Assembly (NCBI GenBank): GCA_910578475.1
Contig: CAJTRK010000016.1
Span: 1 to 64,000 of the forward strand
Direction: 5' to 3'
From: an uncultured Lachnospiraceae bacterium
GTDB lineage: Bacteria; Bacillota; Clostridia; Lachnospirales; Lachnospiraceae
Length of the DNA: 64,000 bases
In this document: positions 9,329 to 19,322 of the stretch, piece after piece
How the letters are laid out: every line of letters begins with the position of its first letter
Position numbering within the stretch: the first letter of the stretch is position 1
The notes under the pieces: generated by a model
The model's input: the letters and a program-made list of their open reading frames with translations, nothing else
Told to the model about the DNA's origin: nothing
Database searches by the model: none
Position numbers and translations under genes: made by a program

Positions 9329-11059
9329 ATGAAAAAGAAAAGCATTCACATTTTATTAAGTGCGGTCATGTGTATCAGTCTGCTTGCCGGATGCGGTTCC
9401 GGCGGCGCTGATGGAGGCGCCGCGGGCAATACGGGCTCCGATATGTCGCAGACGGCAGCGGATGATGCAAACGCCACAGCTGGCGGTGAAGCAGCGGACA
9501 ACGGGAGTGCGTCCGAAAGAAAAACGCTTACCATTGCCATTCCGCAGGATGCAAACGTTGAGGATTATGATACCAATTATCTGACAACTTTAATTGAAGA
9601 AGAATGTAATGTGGAACTCGAATTTCTTCTTCTGCCGACGGCCATAAACGATGCAAAATCGAAACTGTCCCTGATGGCGAGTTCCGGAGAAAAACTGCCC
9701 GATGTTGTCTGCATGAAACTTACAAGTCTGGAAGTGCTGGAATACGGTAAGAATGGCGTTTTCATTCCCATGAATGATTATCTGTATGATGCGGAGGCGA
9801 CGCCTCATTTTAACAACATGGATGATGAGGGCAGAGAAGCAATCCTCCGGGCGATTACGAGCGCGGACGGGAATATTTATACGCTGGCTGATTATTCACC
9901 GGAAGATTTTAATATGACGCCGTATAGATGCTGGATTAATAAGACATGGCTTGATACGCTCGGATTTTCCGTTCCGACGACTACGGAGGAACTTAAGGCG
10001 GTATGCGAGGCTTTTGCGACACAGGACCCTAACGGGAACGGCATAAACGATGAGATTGCCATTACGGGAAGCGTTCCGACCGCTACATGGGGCTGTTTTA
10101 CGCCTTATTACATTATGAATTCCTTCGTTTTTTATAACGGAGACCAGGCAAACAACGGTCTGGCGCTTGCGGAAGACGGAAAAACGGTGATTGCGCCTTT
10201 TGCATCGGAAGCGTGGAGAGAAGGACTGGAATTTATGAATGAGCTGAATGCGGAAGGTCTTCTTGACCCGTCCATGTTTACAATGGATGCTACCCAGTTT
10301 ACGGCTTTGCTCGACCAGAGTCCCAACATCGTCGGTTGTGTCTGTGTCGGCGGATGGGGATACTGGACAAATGGTCTGGATTCCGAAAATTTCCAGGAAT
10401 TTGAATTAATGGCTCCGTTAAAAGGGCCGGAAGGACTGGCATATAGTGCGACATTTGAGTATGACCCTACCTTTTATTACAACATTACCAAAGACTGCGA
10501 GGACGTGGAACTGGCGATGAAAGTCGGTGACTTTTTCTACCGTAAGGACGTGTCCCTGACAACCCGCTATGGCGAAGAAGGCGTAGACTGGTCCAAAGAC
10601 GAAGCGGAAACGTCCAAAAAAGTCGGTTTATATGAAGACGCTCTGGGGATTCCCTGTGAGCTGGCGATTCTGGAAGACCAATGGTCAAAGGTGCAGAACA
10701 AACATTGGTATCATGCCTGCCCGAATTATCTGAGCGTAGATGATTACCGGAGTATGGATTCCCTGCAGGAAGGCGATGATAACCGGAATGCTGTTTTAAG
10801 GTCAACTTCTTTTGATTTGTATTATGAAGAACATCCCAAACTGCTTCCTACCCTGGCTTATACAGGTGAAGAAGCGGAAGCGATTGCGGATATTGCAACG
10901 GACATATCAACTTATGTAACGAGCAGTCTTGCGGAATTTGTTACGGGCAACCGTCCGTTATCCGACTGGGATAATTATCTTGCCGAACTTGATAATATGG
11001 GGTTACAGCAGCTGCTTGAGACCGCCCAGACCGCTTACGACAGAATGGCGGCCGAGTAA
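9329..11059 (+). CDS. Extracellular sugar-binding lipoprotein of ABC transporter
   Basis: Family-1-type solute-binding protein, 576 aa. The lipoprotein signal MKKKSIHILL...LLAGC has the acylated Cys at residue 22, followed by a Gly/Ala/Asp/Ser-rich linker (about 23-62). It is expected to be tethered outside the membrane and to deliver an oligosaccharide to the two permeases that follow. The calcium-loop-like stretch DPNGNGINDE (about 230) is frequent in LplA-like binding proteins. AGGAGGT is well placed before the ATG. No ATPase gene is present, as is usual for this transporter class, which shares an MsmX-type ATPase encoded elsewhere. Confidence 0.9.
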   Translation: MKKKSIHILLSAVMCISLLAGCGSGGADGGAAGNTGSDMSQTAADDANATAGGEAADNGSASERKTLTIAIPQDANVEDYDTNYLTTLIEEECNVELEFLLLPTAINDAKSKLSLMASSGEKLPDVVCMKLTSLEVLEYGKNGVFIPMNDYLYDAEATPHFNNMDDEGREAILRAITSADGNIYTLADYSPEDFNMTPYRCWINKTWLDTLGFSVPTTTEELKAVCEAFATQDPNGNGINDEIAITGSVPTATWGCFTPYYIMNSFVFYNGDQANNGLALAEDGKTVIAPFASEAWREGLEFMNELNAEGLLDPSMFTMDATQFTALLDQSPNIVGCVCVGGWGYWTNGLDSENFQEFELMAPLKGPEGLAYSATFEYDPTFYYNITKDCEDVELAMKVGDFFYRKDVSLTTRYGEEGVDWSKDEAETSKKVGLYEDALGIPCELAILEDQWSKVQNKHWYHACPNYLSVDDYRSMDSLQEGDDNRNAVLRSTSFDLYYEEHPKLLPTLAYTGEEAEAIADIATDISTYVTSSLAEFVTGNRPLSDWDNYLAELDNMGLQQLLETAQTAYDRMAAE

Positions 11060-11139
11060 GGAAACAGATGTGTTTCATGACCGGATGCGGAGGTTTTATC
11101 CTTCGCATCCGGCTGATGAAAAGAGAGGAAAGGACTTGA

Positions 11140-12084
11140 ATGAGTAAAGAAAGACTGAAGAATCCACCAAAGAAAAACCTTCGTAAGAGAATCGCGGCCG
11201 GATGGCAGGTCTATTTGCTGCTTCTGCTCCCACTCATGTATCTGATTATTTTCTGTTATGTGCCTATGGGCGGGCTGGTGCTGGCTTTTAAGGATTATAC
11301 GATTGCCGACGGAATATGGGGAAGCGCATGGGTTGGTTTTGAAAATTTCACCACGTTTTTTTCGTCTTATAAATTCCCGATTGTTTTGCGCAATACATTG
11401 ACGCTTGCCGTATATTCTCTTCTGGTGGGATTTCCGATACCGATTATATTCGCATTGCTTTTAAATGCTTTTCCGAAGAAACGCTATGGCAAAGTGGTTC
11501 AGAGTATCACTTACATACCGCATTTTATTTCTACCGTTGTCATGGTCGGCATTATCATACAAATACTGAATAACCGAACGGGAATTTACGGAAATTTATA
11601 TATGCTTCTGACAGGGCAGACGGCGGAAGATATTTTGGCCAAAGGGAATTTATTTAAGCATATTTTTGTATGGTCCGGCGTATGGCAAAGCACCGGATAT
11701 AATGCGATTATTTATATTGCCGCGCTTTCGAGCGTGGACCAGAGCCTGCATGAAGCGGCCTGCATCGACGGGGCAACCAGATTCCAGAGGCTTTTATATG
11801 TTGACTGGCCCTGCATCCGTCCGACCGCTGTGATTATGCTGATTCTTGCCGCGGGCGGCATTATGAATGTGAGTTTTGAAAAAGCGCTGCTGATGCAGAA
11901 TGATTTGAATATCGCATACAGCGAAGTGATTTCCACTTATGTGTACAAAGTCGGCCTGCAAAAAGGGATTGGCGATTTCTCTCTTTCCACGGCGATTGGA
12001 ATGTTTAATTCGGTCATTAATTTCATTTTGCTGATGATTGTAAATGCGATTAGTAAGAGGTTGACGAATGAATCAATTTTTTAG
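11140..12084 (+). CDS. Sugar ABC transporter permease, LplB type
   Basis: Integral membrane permease, 314 aa, with six predicted helices starting at YLLLLLPLMYLIIFCYVPM. The family cytoplasmic loop reads EAACIDGATRFQR (EAA motif), where the ATPase docks. It is first in the pair with the next permease and 80 bp downstream of the binding protein. The N-terminus is basic (KNLRKRIAAGW), as in LplB proteins. Likely substrate is an oligosaccharide released by the GH enzymes around it, which is inference from context. Confidence 0.92.
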   Translation: MSKERLKNPPKKNLRKRIAAGWQVYLLLLLPLMYLIIFCYVPMGGLVLAFKDYTIADGIWGSAWVGFENFTTFFSSYKFPIVLRNTLTLAVYSLLVGFPIPIIFALLLNAFPKKRYGKVVQSITYIPHFISTVVMVGIIIQILNNRTGIYGNLYMLLTGQTAEDILAKGNLFKHIFVWSGVWQSTGYNAIIYIAALSSVDQSLHEAACIDGATRFQRLLYVDWPCIRPTAVIMLILAAGGIMNVSFEKALLMQNDLNIAYSEVISTYVYKVGLQKGIGDFSLSTAIGMFNSVINFILLMIVNAISKRLTNESIF

Positions 12085-12122
12085 GGGGAAGTACAGGCTG
12101 TGAGAAAGGAATGGAGATTTGA

Positions 12123-13019
12123 ATGAAAAAAAACAGGAAAAAAACAGGGTCCTCGGACTTTTTATTTTATTGCATTACGGGTATGATTATCACGTTCTTC
12201 TTCCTGATTGTGCTGTATCCGGTAATTTTCGTAATTGCGGCTTCTTTTTCTTCCGGGGATGCGGTGACTGCGGGAAAAGTATTTCTCTGGCCGGTGGATT
12301 TCAGTCTGGATGGTTATCAAACGGTTTTCCACAATTCACAGGTGCTGACCGGTTTTAAAAATTCTTTTATGTATACCTTTGTCGGGACGGTTATCAATGT
12401 CACGCTGACAATGTGTGCGGCCTATGCGCTGACTCGCATAGAAGTGCCGGGAATTAATAAGATAATGTTTTTATTTACGTTTACGATGTTTTTTGGAGGC
12501 GGTATCATCCCGAATTACATACTTGTCCGCAATCTTCATCTGATGAATACAATGTGGGCGATGGTGCTGCCCGGCGCAATCAGCGCCTATAATTTGATTA
12601 TTGCAAGGACTTTTATACAGTCGAATATTCCGAAAGAACTGCACGAAGCGGCGGAGATGGACGGTTGCGGGGATATTAAATTTTTTCTGAAAATCGTTCT
12701 GCCCCTTTCGGGCGCGGTGATTGCGGTTCTCGTGCTGTTTTACGGCGTAGCGAACTGGAATTCTTATTTTAACGCAATGCTTTATCTGAATGATAAGGAC
12801 AAATATTCTCTGCCGATTGTATTAAAACAGATTTTGATTTCCAGTCAGATAGACCCGTCCACCGTGACGGACCCGGAACTGCAGATGCAGATTGCGCGGA
12901 TTGCCAATGTGATTAAGTATTCGCTGATTGTGGTTGCGATGGTTCCGATTGCGATTATTTATCCTTTTATCCAGAAATATTTTGTCAAAGGTGTAATGAT
13001 TGGTTCCATCAAAGGATGA
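12123..13019 (+). CDS. Sugar ABC transporter permease, YtcP type
   Basis: Second permease of the pair, 298 aa, with six predicted helices. The EAA loop reads EAAEMDGCGDIKFF. It is the partner of the LplB-type permease 38 bp upstream. The C-terminus KYFVKGVMIGSIKG is the usual end of YtcP-like proteins. Its last 20 bases overlap the open frame of the following gene, but the better start of that gene lies 43 bp downstream. Confidence 0.92.
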   Translation: MKKNRKKTGSSDFLFYCITGMIITFFFLIVLYPVIFVIAASFSSGDAVTAGKVFLWPVDFSLDGYQTVFHNSQVLTGFKNSFMYTFVGTVINVTLTMCAAYALTRIEVPGINKIMFLFTFTMFFGGGIIPNYILVRNLHLMNTMWAMVLPGAISAYNLIIARTFIQSNIPKELHEAAEMDGCGDIKFFLKIVLPLSGAVIAVLVLFYGVANWNSYFNAMLYLNDKDKYSLPIVLKQILISSQIDPSTVTDPELQMQIARIANVIKYSLIVVAMVPIAIIYPFIQKYFVKGVMIGSIKG

Positions 13020-13062
13020 GAAATGTCTGCCGGGGCAGACAGATGAAGGAGAAGATGAGACG

Positions 13063-14946
13063 ATGGGAGCTTATGGAGCAAAGGCGGAAAGGACAAAAGT
13101 CCGTAGGGACAAAGCCGGAGGCATGGACTCATGCGGAGAAAAGACGGCTGAAAGAGGCGGACAGCTGCGTCTGGCGGAGATAACGAAGGGATTCTGTCAT
13201 TATCTGCGGTTTATCAACGAAGCCTGTCTCCTGGAAACGGAGGACAGGCGGTACTGGCATCATTACAGCCGGATTGACGGAGAAATCCTGCCCGGTATTC
13301 TGGAAGAATACACGGTCGATTCTTCCGGCAGACGTCACACTTACAAGATTCGGGAAGGGCTCCGGTGGTCCGACGGGGAGCCGGTCACGACGGAGGATGT
13401 GCGATACGCGCTGGAGGACGTTCTTCTGTTGCCGGAGCTTGGCAAATATCTTACCAATTCCCGCAATTCCAAAATTATGCTGCCGGAATGGGAATGGATT
13501 TACTGGGGAGATGAACGTGTCAGGCTTCACATCATGGATGAAAAGCGTTTTGCGCTGGAATTTTCCATTCCCTGTTATGGGTTTACGCAGATGCAGGTAA
13601 GAGCCGCAAGATGGCAGATGCTGATAAAGCCTGCCCATTATCTGAAACAGTTCCATTATCGTTATCAGGAAAGAGAAAAACTGGAAGAAAAGATGCGCGC
13701 GGACGGATTCGCGGATAAGCCGTGGGATGTATACTATCATGCCATCGACCCGCCTGTCAGGGAAGCCGGATATTTTATGCCGGAGCGGATTCTGCGCATT
13801 TGGGATTATCCGTCGCTGGACCCGTGGATTTATGAAAAATCCTCCGTGCCGGAACATTCCGTCCTGATTAGAAATCCTTATTACTATGAGAAGGACAAGA
13901 ACGGAGCCGGCCTGCCGTATATAGAAAGGATTGTCAGAACGCGTTATCGTTCGCGGGAAGAACTGATGGGAGCAATGCTGCGGAAAGAATGTGATTTGGC
14001 AGGATGTTTTCTCAAATGTACGGAAAAAAGACTTTCTCTGGAAGCCGTTCGGAAAGAGTACGCGCTGCTGCGGCTGAGACCGTGGCAGGTTCAGCAGACG
14101 GTTTTTCTGATTAATTTATGTCCGGAACAGGAGTGGCTCCGGCCGTATGTACAGGATTTTCGTTTCCGGCTGGCGGTTTCTTTATCGTTAGACCGCAGCA
14201 GGATGCGGGAGGAAGTGTTTGGGGGAGACGGAATACCCGCGCAGATTGCGCCGGAACCGTACCGGCCGTATTACGAGGAAGAATTTGCCGGGAAATATGC
14301 GGCGTATGACAGGGGGAAAGCGGAGCAGCTTCTGGAGCAGATGGGAATCTGTTTTCAGGATAGTCAGGATGAGATACGATGTTTTCCGAATGGAAAGCCT
14401 GCCTGTCTGGAGCTCGTTTATTACCCGGTAACGCCTATGGCGGACGAAGCGGTCTCTTTTCTGGAAGAGAGTCTCGGGCGGATAGGAATCAGATTACAGG
14501 TAATCAGGCTGCATGATGGTTCCGGCATGGGTGATTATCAGGTGAGAAACAGGCATATTTTTATGGTCTGGGAACAGCCGGGGGACGACCCGTTTATTCC
14601 CTATCAGATTGGCGGGTTAAGCGATTCCTGTCCGTTGTACTGGCGGTGGTATGAAACCGGAGGGGAAGAAGGCGTGGAGCCTGTTGATGAAGTGAAGAAA
14701 CTGTATGCGCTCCGCGACAGACTGAAAATGGCGGAAACAATGGAAGAACGACACCGGATTGGAAAAGAAATTTATGGTCTTCAATCGGAAAATCTGTGGG
14801 TCATCGGAACGGTCTCCGGCGTGCGGCAGCCCTTTTTGGTGCACCGCCGGTTTATAACCGGGCTGGATGAACGGGAAGATACGATACATTCCGCCCTTTC
14901 GTCCGTAAAAAACTGGTTTACTGAACCACAGGACGAAAGAAGATAG
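13063..14946 (+). CDS. Family-5 (oligopeptide-type) binding-protein-like protein without signal peptide
   Basis: The bulk (about 45-600 of 627) has the SBP_bac_5 fold signature: LPGILEEYTV, YKIREGLRWSDGEPVTTEDVRY and DFRFRLAVSLSLDRSRM. Such proteins normally bind peptides or oligosaccharides outside the membrane. Here the N-terminus (MGAYGAKAERTKVRRDK) is short, charged and lacks both an export signal and a lipobox Cys. No upstream in-frame start offers one. It may therefore be cytosolic, perhaps a ligand-sensing protein as in the C-terminal half of SgrR, but no DNA-binding domain is visible. It sits between the permeases and the GH2 gene. The start at 13063 follows GGAG; the frame is open from 13000. 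Confidence 0.75.
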   Translation: MGAYGAKAERTKVRRDKAGGMDSCGEKTAERGGQLRLAEITKGFCHYLRFINEACLLETEDRRYWHHYSRIDGEILPGILEEYTVDSSGRRHTYKIREGLRWSDGEPVTTEDVRYALEDVLLLPELGKYLTNSRNSKIMLPEWEWIYWGDERVRLHIMDEKRFALEFSIPCYGFTQMQVRAARWQMLIKPAHYLKQFHYRYQEREKLEEKMRADGFADKPWDVYYHAIDPPVREAGYFMPERILRIWDYPSLDPWIYEKSSVPEHSVLIRNPYYYEKDKNGAGLPYIERIVRTRYRSREELMGAMLRKECDLAGCFLKCTEKRLSLEAVRKEYALLRLRPWQVQQTVFLINLCPEQEWLRPYVQDFRFRLAVSLSLDRSRMREEVFGGDGIPAQIAPEPYRPYYEEEFAGKYAAYDRGKAEQLLEQMGICFQDSQDEIRCFPNGKPACLELVYYPVTPMADEAVSFLEESLGRIGIRLQVIRLHDGSGMGDYQVRNRHIFMVWEQPGDDPFIPYQIGGLSDSCPLYWRWYETGGEEGVEPVDEVKKLYALRDRLKMAETMEERHRIGKEIYGLQSENLWVIGTVSGVRQPFLVHRRFITGLDEREDTIHSALSSVKNWFTEPQDERR

Positions 14947-14984
14947 AATATTGAGAAAAGATATGATTATTACTGTGGAAAGGC

Positions 14985-17900
14985 ATGGTTGCTAAGATGG
15001 AATACAGAGAAAGCATGACAATCAAAGAAGGTTGGGAAACGGCCTGGGAGGTTGTGGACGGGAAGTGTCCGGAGGATGCCGGCGGGGAATGGAAAACGGT
15101 ATCGATTCCGCATAACTGGGAGCAGTATCATGGGTATCACCGGGTTTCTCATGGAAATCTTCATGGAGCGGTATGGTATAAAAAAACATTTGAATATCAG
15201 GAGGACTGGAACGGAAAGCGGGTCTTTCTGTTCTTTGAGGGCGTCAGCGCATATGCGGATGTATGGCTGAACGAAACGCATATCGGTTCCCATAAAGGCG
15301 GCAGAACCTGCTTTCAGACAGAGCTCACCGCTTATCTGAATGCGCGGAAAGACAACACGATTCTTGTTCGGGCAAGTCATCCGGAGAAAATCAGAGACAT
15401 TCCGTGGATATGCGGAGGCTGTTTTGGCACGCCCAATTCTGAAGGCTCACAGCCTTTGGGCATTTTTCGGCCGGTTCATATTCAGGTGACAGGCAGCGTG
15501 CGGGTGAAACCTTTCGGGGTCTGTATTACGACGCCCAATCTGTGCGGCGGTCATTCCGATATCAGGATAGAAAGCGAACTCGTCAATCTGGGGACGGAAC
15601 CATGTAAGCTATCGGTGCGCCAGGAACTTCTGGCGCCGGACGGGGAGTTGCTGCGGACGGATGAACATCTGCTTTTGTTAAAGCCGGGAGAAGAGGGGAA
15701 CGTTATCCAGACAATGGAAAAACAGGAAGGCGTGTCCTTATGGTATCCGGATGCGCCGGTTTTATACCGGGTCAGAACAACGGTATGGTGCGGACAGGAA
15801 AGACTGGACTGTGTGGAAAACAGTTTCGGCTTCCGGGAAATTACATGGGAAAATTTTGACAGTCAGAAAAACAGGGTGATTGATGAAAAACTGCTGGAGG
15901 AAGAACCCGGACCGGAAAATCATAATTTTGTGGAATACCTGCGCGGAAGCGAAGACGCCGACGTTGCCATTGCAGCCGGAGGCGTTGCGGTGTATATCCG
16001 GGAATCTGCGCCGGAAAGAGTCGTGATTGCGATTGAAACGACAATCAGGAACCGGACGGGCGCGAAGCATCGGATTCAGCTGGAATCTTTCGTGCAGACT
16101 TATAACCGGACGAAATCCATTGCCAGTCTGATTACGCAGACGGAATTGGATGCGGGAGAGGAAATCTGTATCAGCCAGACTTGTGAGCCATTGGCATTTC
16201 CTGATTTCTGGTCCAGAGAGAATCCGACGCTTCATAATGTTATCAGTACGGTCCGCGGCGTGGATGAAGAGTTGAAAGAGTATTGCCAGACGGGCACACC
16301 ATTTGCAATCCGTGGGGATGACGGCCGGGATGGAAACAGAATTGCCAATAAAGGAAATGCGTTTGTAGAACAGGCGGCGGATGCGCAGGGAATCAAAAGA
16401 CGCCTGCTCATTAACGGCAGACACTATTTCCTGAACGGCTCCTGTGAATATGAGCACGAGCTTGGGAATGACCACGCCTTTGAAGCGGAAATGATACGGA
16501 CGAGAATGCAGATGTTTCGTGCGGCCGGTTTTAACGCTTTTCGTGAAGCGCACTGTCCGCATAATCTGCGTTATCTGGAATATTGTGAGCAAAACGGGAT
16601 TTTGTACTGGGCCCAGATGGGAGCGCATATCTATTTTGATTCCGAAGATTTCCGGGAGAACTTCCTTCGGCTGACGAAAGAATGGATTCTGGAAAGGAGA
16701 AATTCACCGGCGATTATTCTCTGGAGCGTTCAGAATGAATCCATGCTCCCTTCCGATTTCACCGAAACGGTGACGAAACGCATTCATGAGATGGATGTCA
16801 CGTCACCGGTACAGCGGAAAGTGGTGACATGCAACGGCGGAACGGGAAGCGACTGGAACATTCCCCAGAACTGGTCCGGAACTTATGGAGGAAGCGTTGA
16901 AAATTACGGGACAGAACTGGTGAAAATGCAGTTAGTCGGGGAATATGGGCAATACCGCGTAAAAGGAAAACATGAAGAAGGAAATATGGAACTTTGGCAA
17001 AACAGCGGAGGCGATGTGCCGGAAGAGCTTTTTAACTATTGTCTGGAAACGAAGGTGCGTGAAGCGGAGAAGGTGCGTGAATATTGTTATGGACATTTTC
17101 AGTGGATTTTTACGAGCCATGCCAATCCGGGAAGGGAACTTCTTTACTGTCTGGATGGAACAGGCTCTAACCGGATAGGCGTGGTAAACAGCAAAGGGCT
17201 TTTTACCTGTTGGGGAGAACCGACGGATGCTTATTATATGTACCGGGCCAATTATACGCCCTCCGACGAAGCGGCGGTGCTCTACATTGCTTCCCATTCC
17301 TGGCCGCAGCGTTTTTGTCAGGAGACGACGGCGGATATTGCGGTATATTCAAACTGCGAAGAGGTGGAACTTTATAACGATTACGGGGAGCGGTTAATCG
17401 AGAGAAAGCGGACGGGCGCAACAGGCGAGCATCCTGTTTTTCATCAGGTATCGGTAAAATGGGGAATCCTTACGGCGAAGGGCTATGTGAACGGAAAACA
17501 TGTCGTTACCGACCGGATTTTTTTCCCGGCGCTGCCGCTTCCGGAGAAAGATGCTCCGGCTTTCGAAGAAGATGCTTTTGGGCGGAATCTTACCGTATCA
17601 TCGTTACCGGATGACTTGTACCGCATAAACTGCGGCGGACCGGATTATCGGGACAGGAACGGCCATATTTGGGCGAAAGACCGGAAATATGAAGAAGGAA
17701 GTTGGGGATGGCAGTCCTGGGGGATGGACTTTGCCGATGTTGAAGATGAAATCGGAAGTTTTGCCGAGATTTATGACATGCCGGAGAATACGGAAGAAGC
17801 CGGTCTTTTCCAAAAATTCCGTTACGGCCGTGACCGTTTATCCTACACCTTCCCTGTGGAAAACGGCGAGTATGTTGTGGAATTGTACTTTATGGAACCC

Positions 17901-18131
17901 TGGTACGGAACGGCGGGAGAAAATGCAAAGGGATGGAGATTGTTCGATGTTTCCGTAAACGGTGAAACGCGGCTTGAGAAACTCGATATCTGGCAGGAAG
18001 CAGGCGGCGCGGGAAAGGCGCTGAAAAAGCGGATGACCGTTACGGCGGATAAAGGAAAGATTCAAATTGCCTTTCCTGAAATATACAGCAATCAGGCGGT
18101 TATTCAGGCGATACGGATTGCGAAGGAGTGA
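14985..18131 (+). CDS. Glycoside hydrolase family 2 with C-terminal malectin-like domain
   Basis: 1048 aa. The N-terminal sugar-binding jelly roll (about 1-180) contains the GH2 hallmark SIPHNWEQY. Next come an Ig-like domain, a TIM barrel with acid/base E585 in SVQNES and probable nucleophile E653 in VGEYGQY, and a C-terminal malectin-like carbohydrate-binding domain (about 880-1046; YRINCGGPDYRD, YVVELYFMEPWYG). GH2 enzymes are retaining beta-galactosidases, beta-glucuronidases, beta-mannosidases or relatives, and the exact activity is not evident. No signal peptide, so probably cytosolic. An alternative ATG lies at 14997. Confidence 0.88.
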   Translation: MVAKMEYRESMTIKEGWETAWEVVDGKCPEDAGGEWKTVSIPHNWEQYHGYHRVSHGNLHGAVWYKKTFEYQEDWNGKRVFLFFEGVSAYADVWLNETHIGSHKGGRTCFQTELTAYLNARKDNTILVRASHPEKIRDIPWICGGCFGTPNSEGSQPLGIFRPVHIQVTGSVRVKPFGVCITTPNLCGGHSDIRIESELVNLGTEPCKLSVRQELLAPDGELLRTDEHLLLLKPGEEGNVIQTMEKQEGVSLWYPDAPVLYRVRTTVWCGQERLDCVENSFGFREITWENFDSQKNRVIDEKLLEEEPGPENHNFVEYLRGSEDADVAIAAGGVAVYIRESAPERVVIAIETTIRNRTGAKHRIQLESFVQTYNRTKSIASLITQTELDAGEEICISQTCEPLAFPDFWSRENPTLHNVISTVRGVDEELKEYCQTGTPFAIRGDDGRDGNRIANKGNAFVEQAADAQGIKRRLLINGRHYFLNGSCEYEHELGNDHAFEAEMIRTRMQMFRAAGFNAFREAHCPHNLRYLEYCEQNGILYWAQMGAHIYFDSEDFRENFLRLTKEWILERRNSPAIILWSVQNESMLPSDFTETVTKRIHEMDVTSPVQRKVVTCNGGTGSDWNIPQNWSGTYGGSVENYGTELVKMQLVGEYGQYRVKGKHEEGNMELWQNSGGDVPEELFNYCLETKVREAEKVREYCYGHFQWIFTSHANPGRELLYCLDGTGSNRIGVVNSKGLFTCWGEPTDAYYMYRANYTPSDEAAVLYIASHSWPQRFCQETTADIAVYSNCEEVELYNDYGERLIERKRTGATGEHPVFHQVSVKWGILTAKGYVNGKHVVTDRIFFPALPLPEKDAPAFEEDAFGRNLTVSSLPDDLYRINCGGPDYRDRNGHIWAKDRKYEEGSWGWQSWGMDFADVEDEIGSFAEIYDMPENTEEAGLFQKFRYGRDRLSYTFPVENGEYVVELYFMEPWYGTAGENAKGWRLFDVSVNGETRLEKLDIWQEAGGAGKALKKRMTVTADKGKIQIAFPEIYSNQAVIQAIRIAKE

Positions 18132-18162
18132 CTGAAAAACGGAGAGAAGGGGCAGAGGTAAT

Positions 18163-19317
18163 ATGGACCGGATACAAAGGGAGCTGGAGGAAAGAAGACT
18201 TCCGGACTTTATGGACAAAGAGATGGAAGAAAGCGTATTTTCAGAGAAGCGGAAAAAACAGAAGCGCATTCTGCGCGATGTGCTTTATGGAAAGATGCCG
18301 TTTATGGACTATGAAACGACTTTCCGTGAGACGGGAAAGGACCCGGACGCGTATGGAGGCAGGGCGGTGTTATATCATGTGCTGGTGACGGTAAGCGTAT
18401 ATGGAAAGCAGGTATCTTTTCCCTTTCAGATTATCCTTCCGAAAAAGGCGGCGGGCAGAACGGGAGAAAAGGGGACTTTTCTTTATGCAGGCTTTACGCC
18501 TGTGGCAGGAGATGGCGTCGCGGAAGTTGTTCTGGAACGGGGATATGGAATCGTGCATGTATTTTATCAGGATATGGCGGCAGATTTTCCGGATGGTTTT
18601 CAGAGCGGACTGGGAAGGGCCGGCGCCAGAAATCCGTACCACAGCGCCGGTAAAGTGGCGTTGTGGGCTTTCGGCCTGTGCAGGGTGATGGATTATCTGG
18701 AACAGACAGGGATTGTGGACAGCGGGCGCGTAACGGTTATGGGTCATTCCAGGCTCGGGAAAACGGCGTTGGCAGCAGGCGCTTTTGATGACAGGTTTTC
18801 GCTGACCGCCGCCATACAGTCCGGCGCCGGAGGCATAGCGCTGTTTCGCGGAAAAAAAGGAGAGCAGCTCAGCGACCTTTATAAGGAACATTCCCGGGAA
18901 TGGTTCGGGCCCGGCGTCTACGATTACCGGGAACGGGTGGAGGAACTGCCGTTTGACCAGCATTTTCTGGCGGCGCTGACGGCGCCGCGGAATCTGTTAA
19001 TCGGTTCGGCGCTTCGGGATTTCTGGGCGGACCCGCTGTCGGAATATCTTTCCTGTGTGGCAGGAACGGAAATATACAGAAGGATGGGAGCCGGCGGACT
19101 TGTGCGGAAGGCGGAGACGGAGACCGTGTTGTTTCAGGGAAAAGCGTATACGAAAGAAGGGGGCGGAGAACGGGAGCCGGGGGAAGGCTGCACATGGGGA
19201 ATCGCGGGAGAGTCCCTGGATGGTGAAATCGGCTGGTATTGCCGGTATGGAACGCATTATTTAAGCATACTGGACTGGGAGCAGGTTATCCGGTATCGTG
19301 AAATTCATAACCTGTAA
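18163..19317 (+). CDS. Alpha/beta-hydrolase related to CE15 glucuronoyl esterases
   Basis: 384 aa. The nucleophile elbow is GHSRLGK with S196, as in bacterial CE15 (GxSRxG). The downstream LPFDQH (H267) followed by APRNLLIGSA and WADPLSEYL matches the His-containing end of that family. CE15 enzymes cleave esters of glucuronic acid in glucuronoxylan-lignin, but related proteins act as acetylxylan esterases. No signal peptide is seen, which suggests intracellular de-esterification of an imported oligosaccharide. It is 31 bp after the GH2 gene in the same direction and ends 5 bp before the convergent AraC gene. Confidence 0.75.
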   Translation: MDRIQRELEERRLPDFMDKEMEESVFSEKRKKQKRILRDVLYGKMPFMDYETTFRETGKDPDAYGGRAVLYHVLVTVSVYGKQVSFPFQIILPKKAAGRTGEKGTFLYAGFTPVAGDGVAEVVLERGYGIVHVFYQDMAADFPDGFQSGLGRAGARNPYHSAGKVALWAFGLCRVMDYLEQTGIVDSGRVTVMGHSRLGKTALAAGAFDDRFSLTAAIQSGAGGIALFRGKKGEQLSDLYKEHSREWFGPGVYDYRERVEELPFDQHFLAALTAPRNLLIGSALRDFWADPLSEYLSCVAGTEIYRRMGAGGLVRKAETETVLFQGKAYTKEGGGEREPGEGCTWGIAGESLDGEIGWYCRYGTHYLSILDWEQVIRYREIHNL

Positions 19318-19322
19318 AAGCT

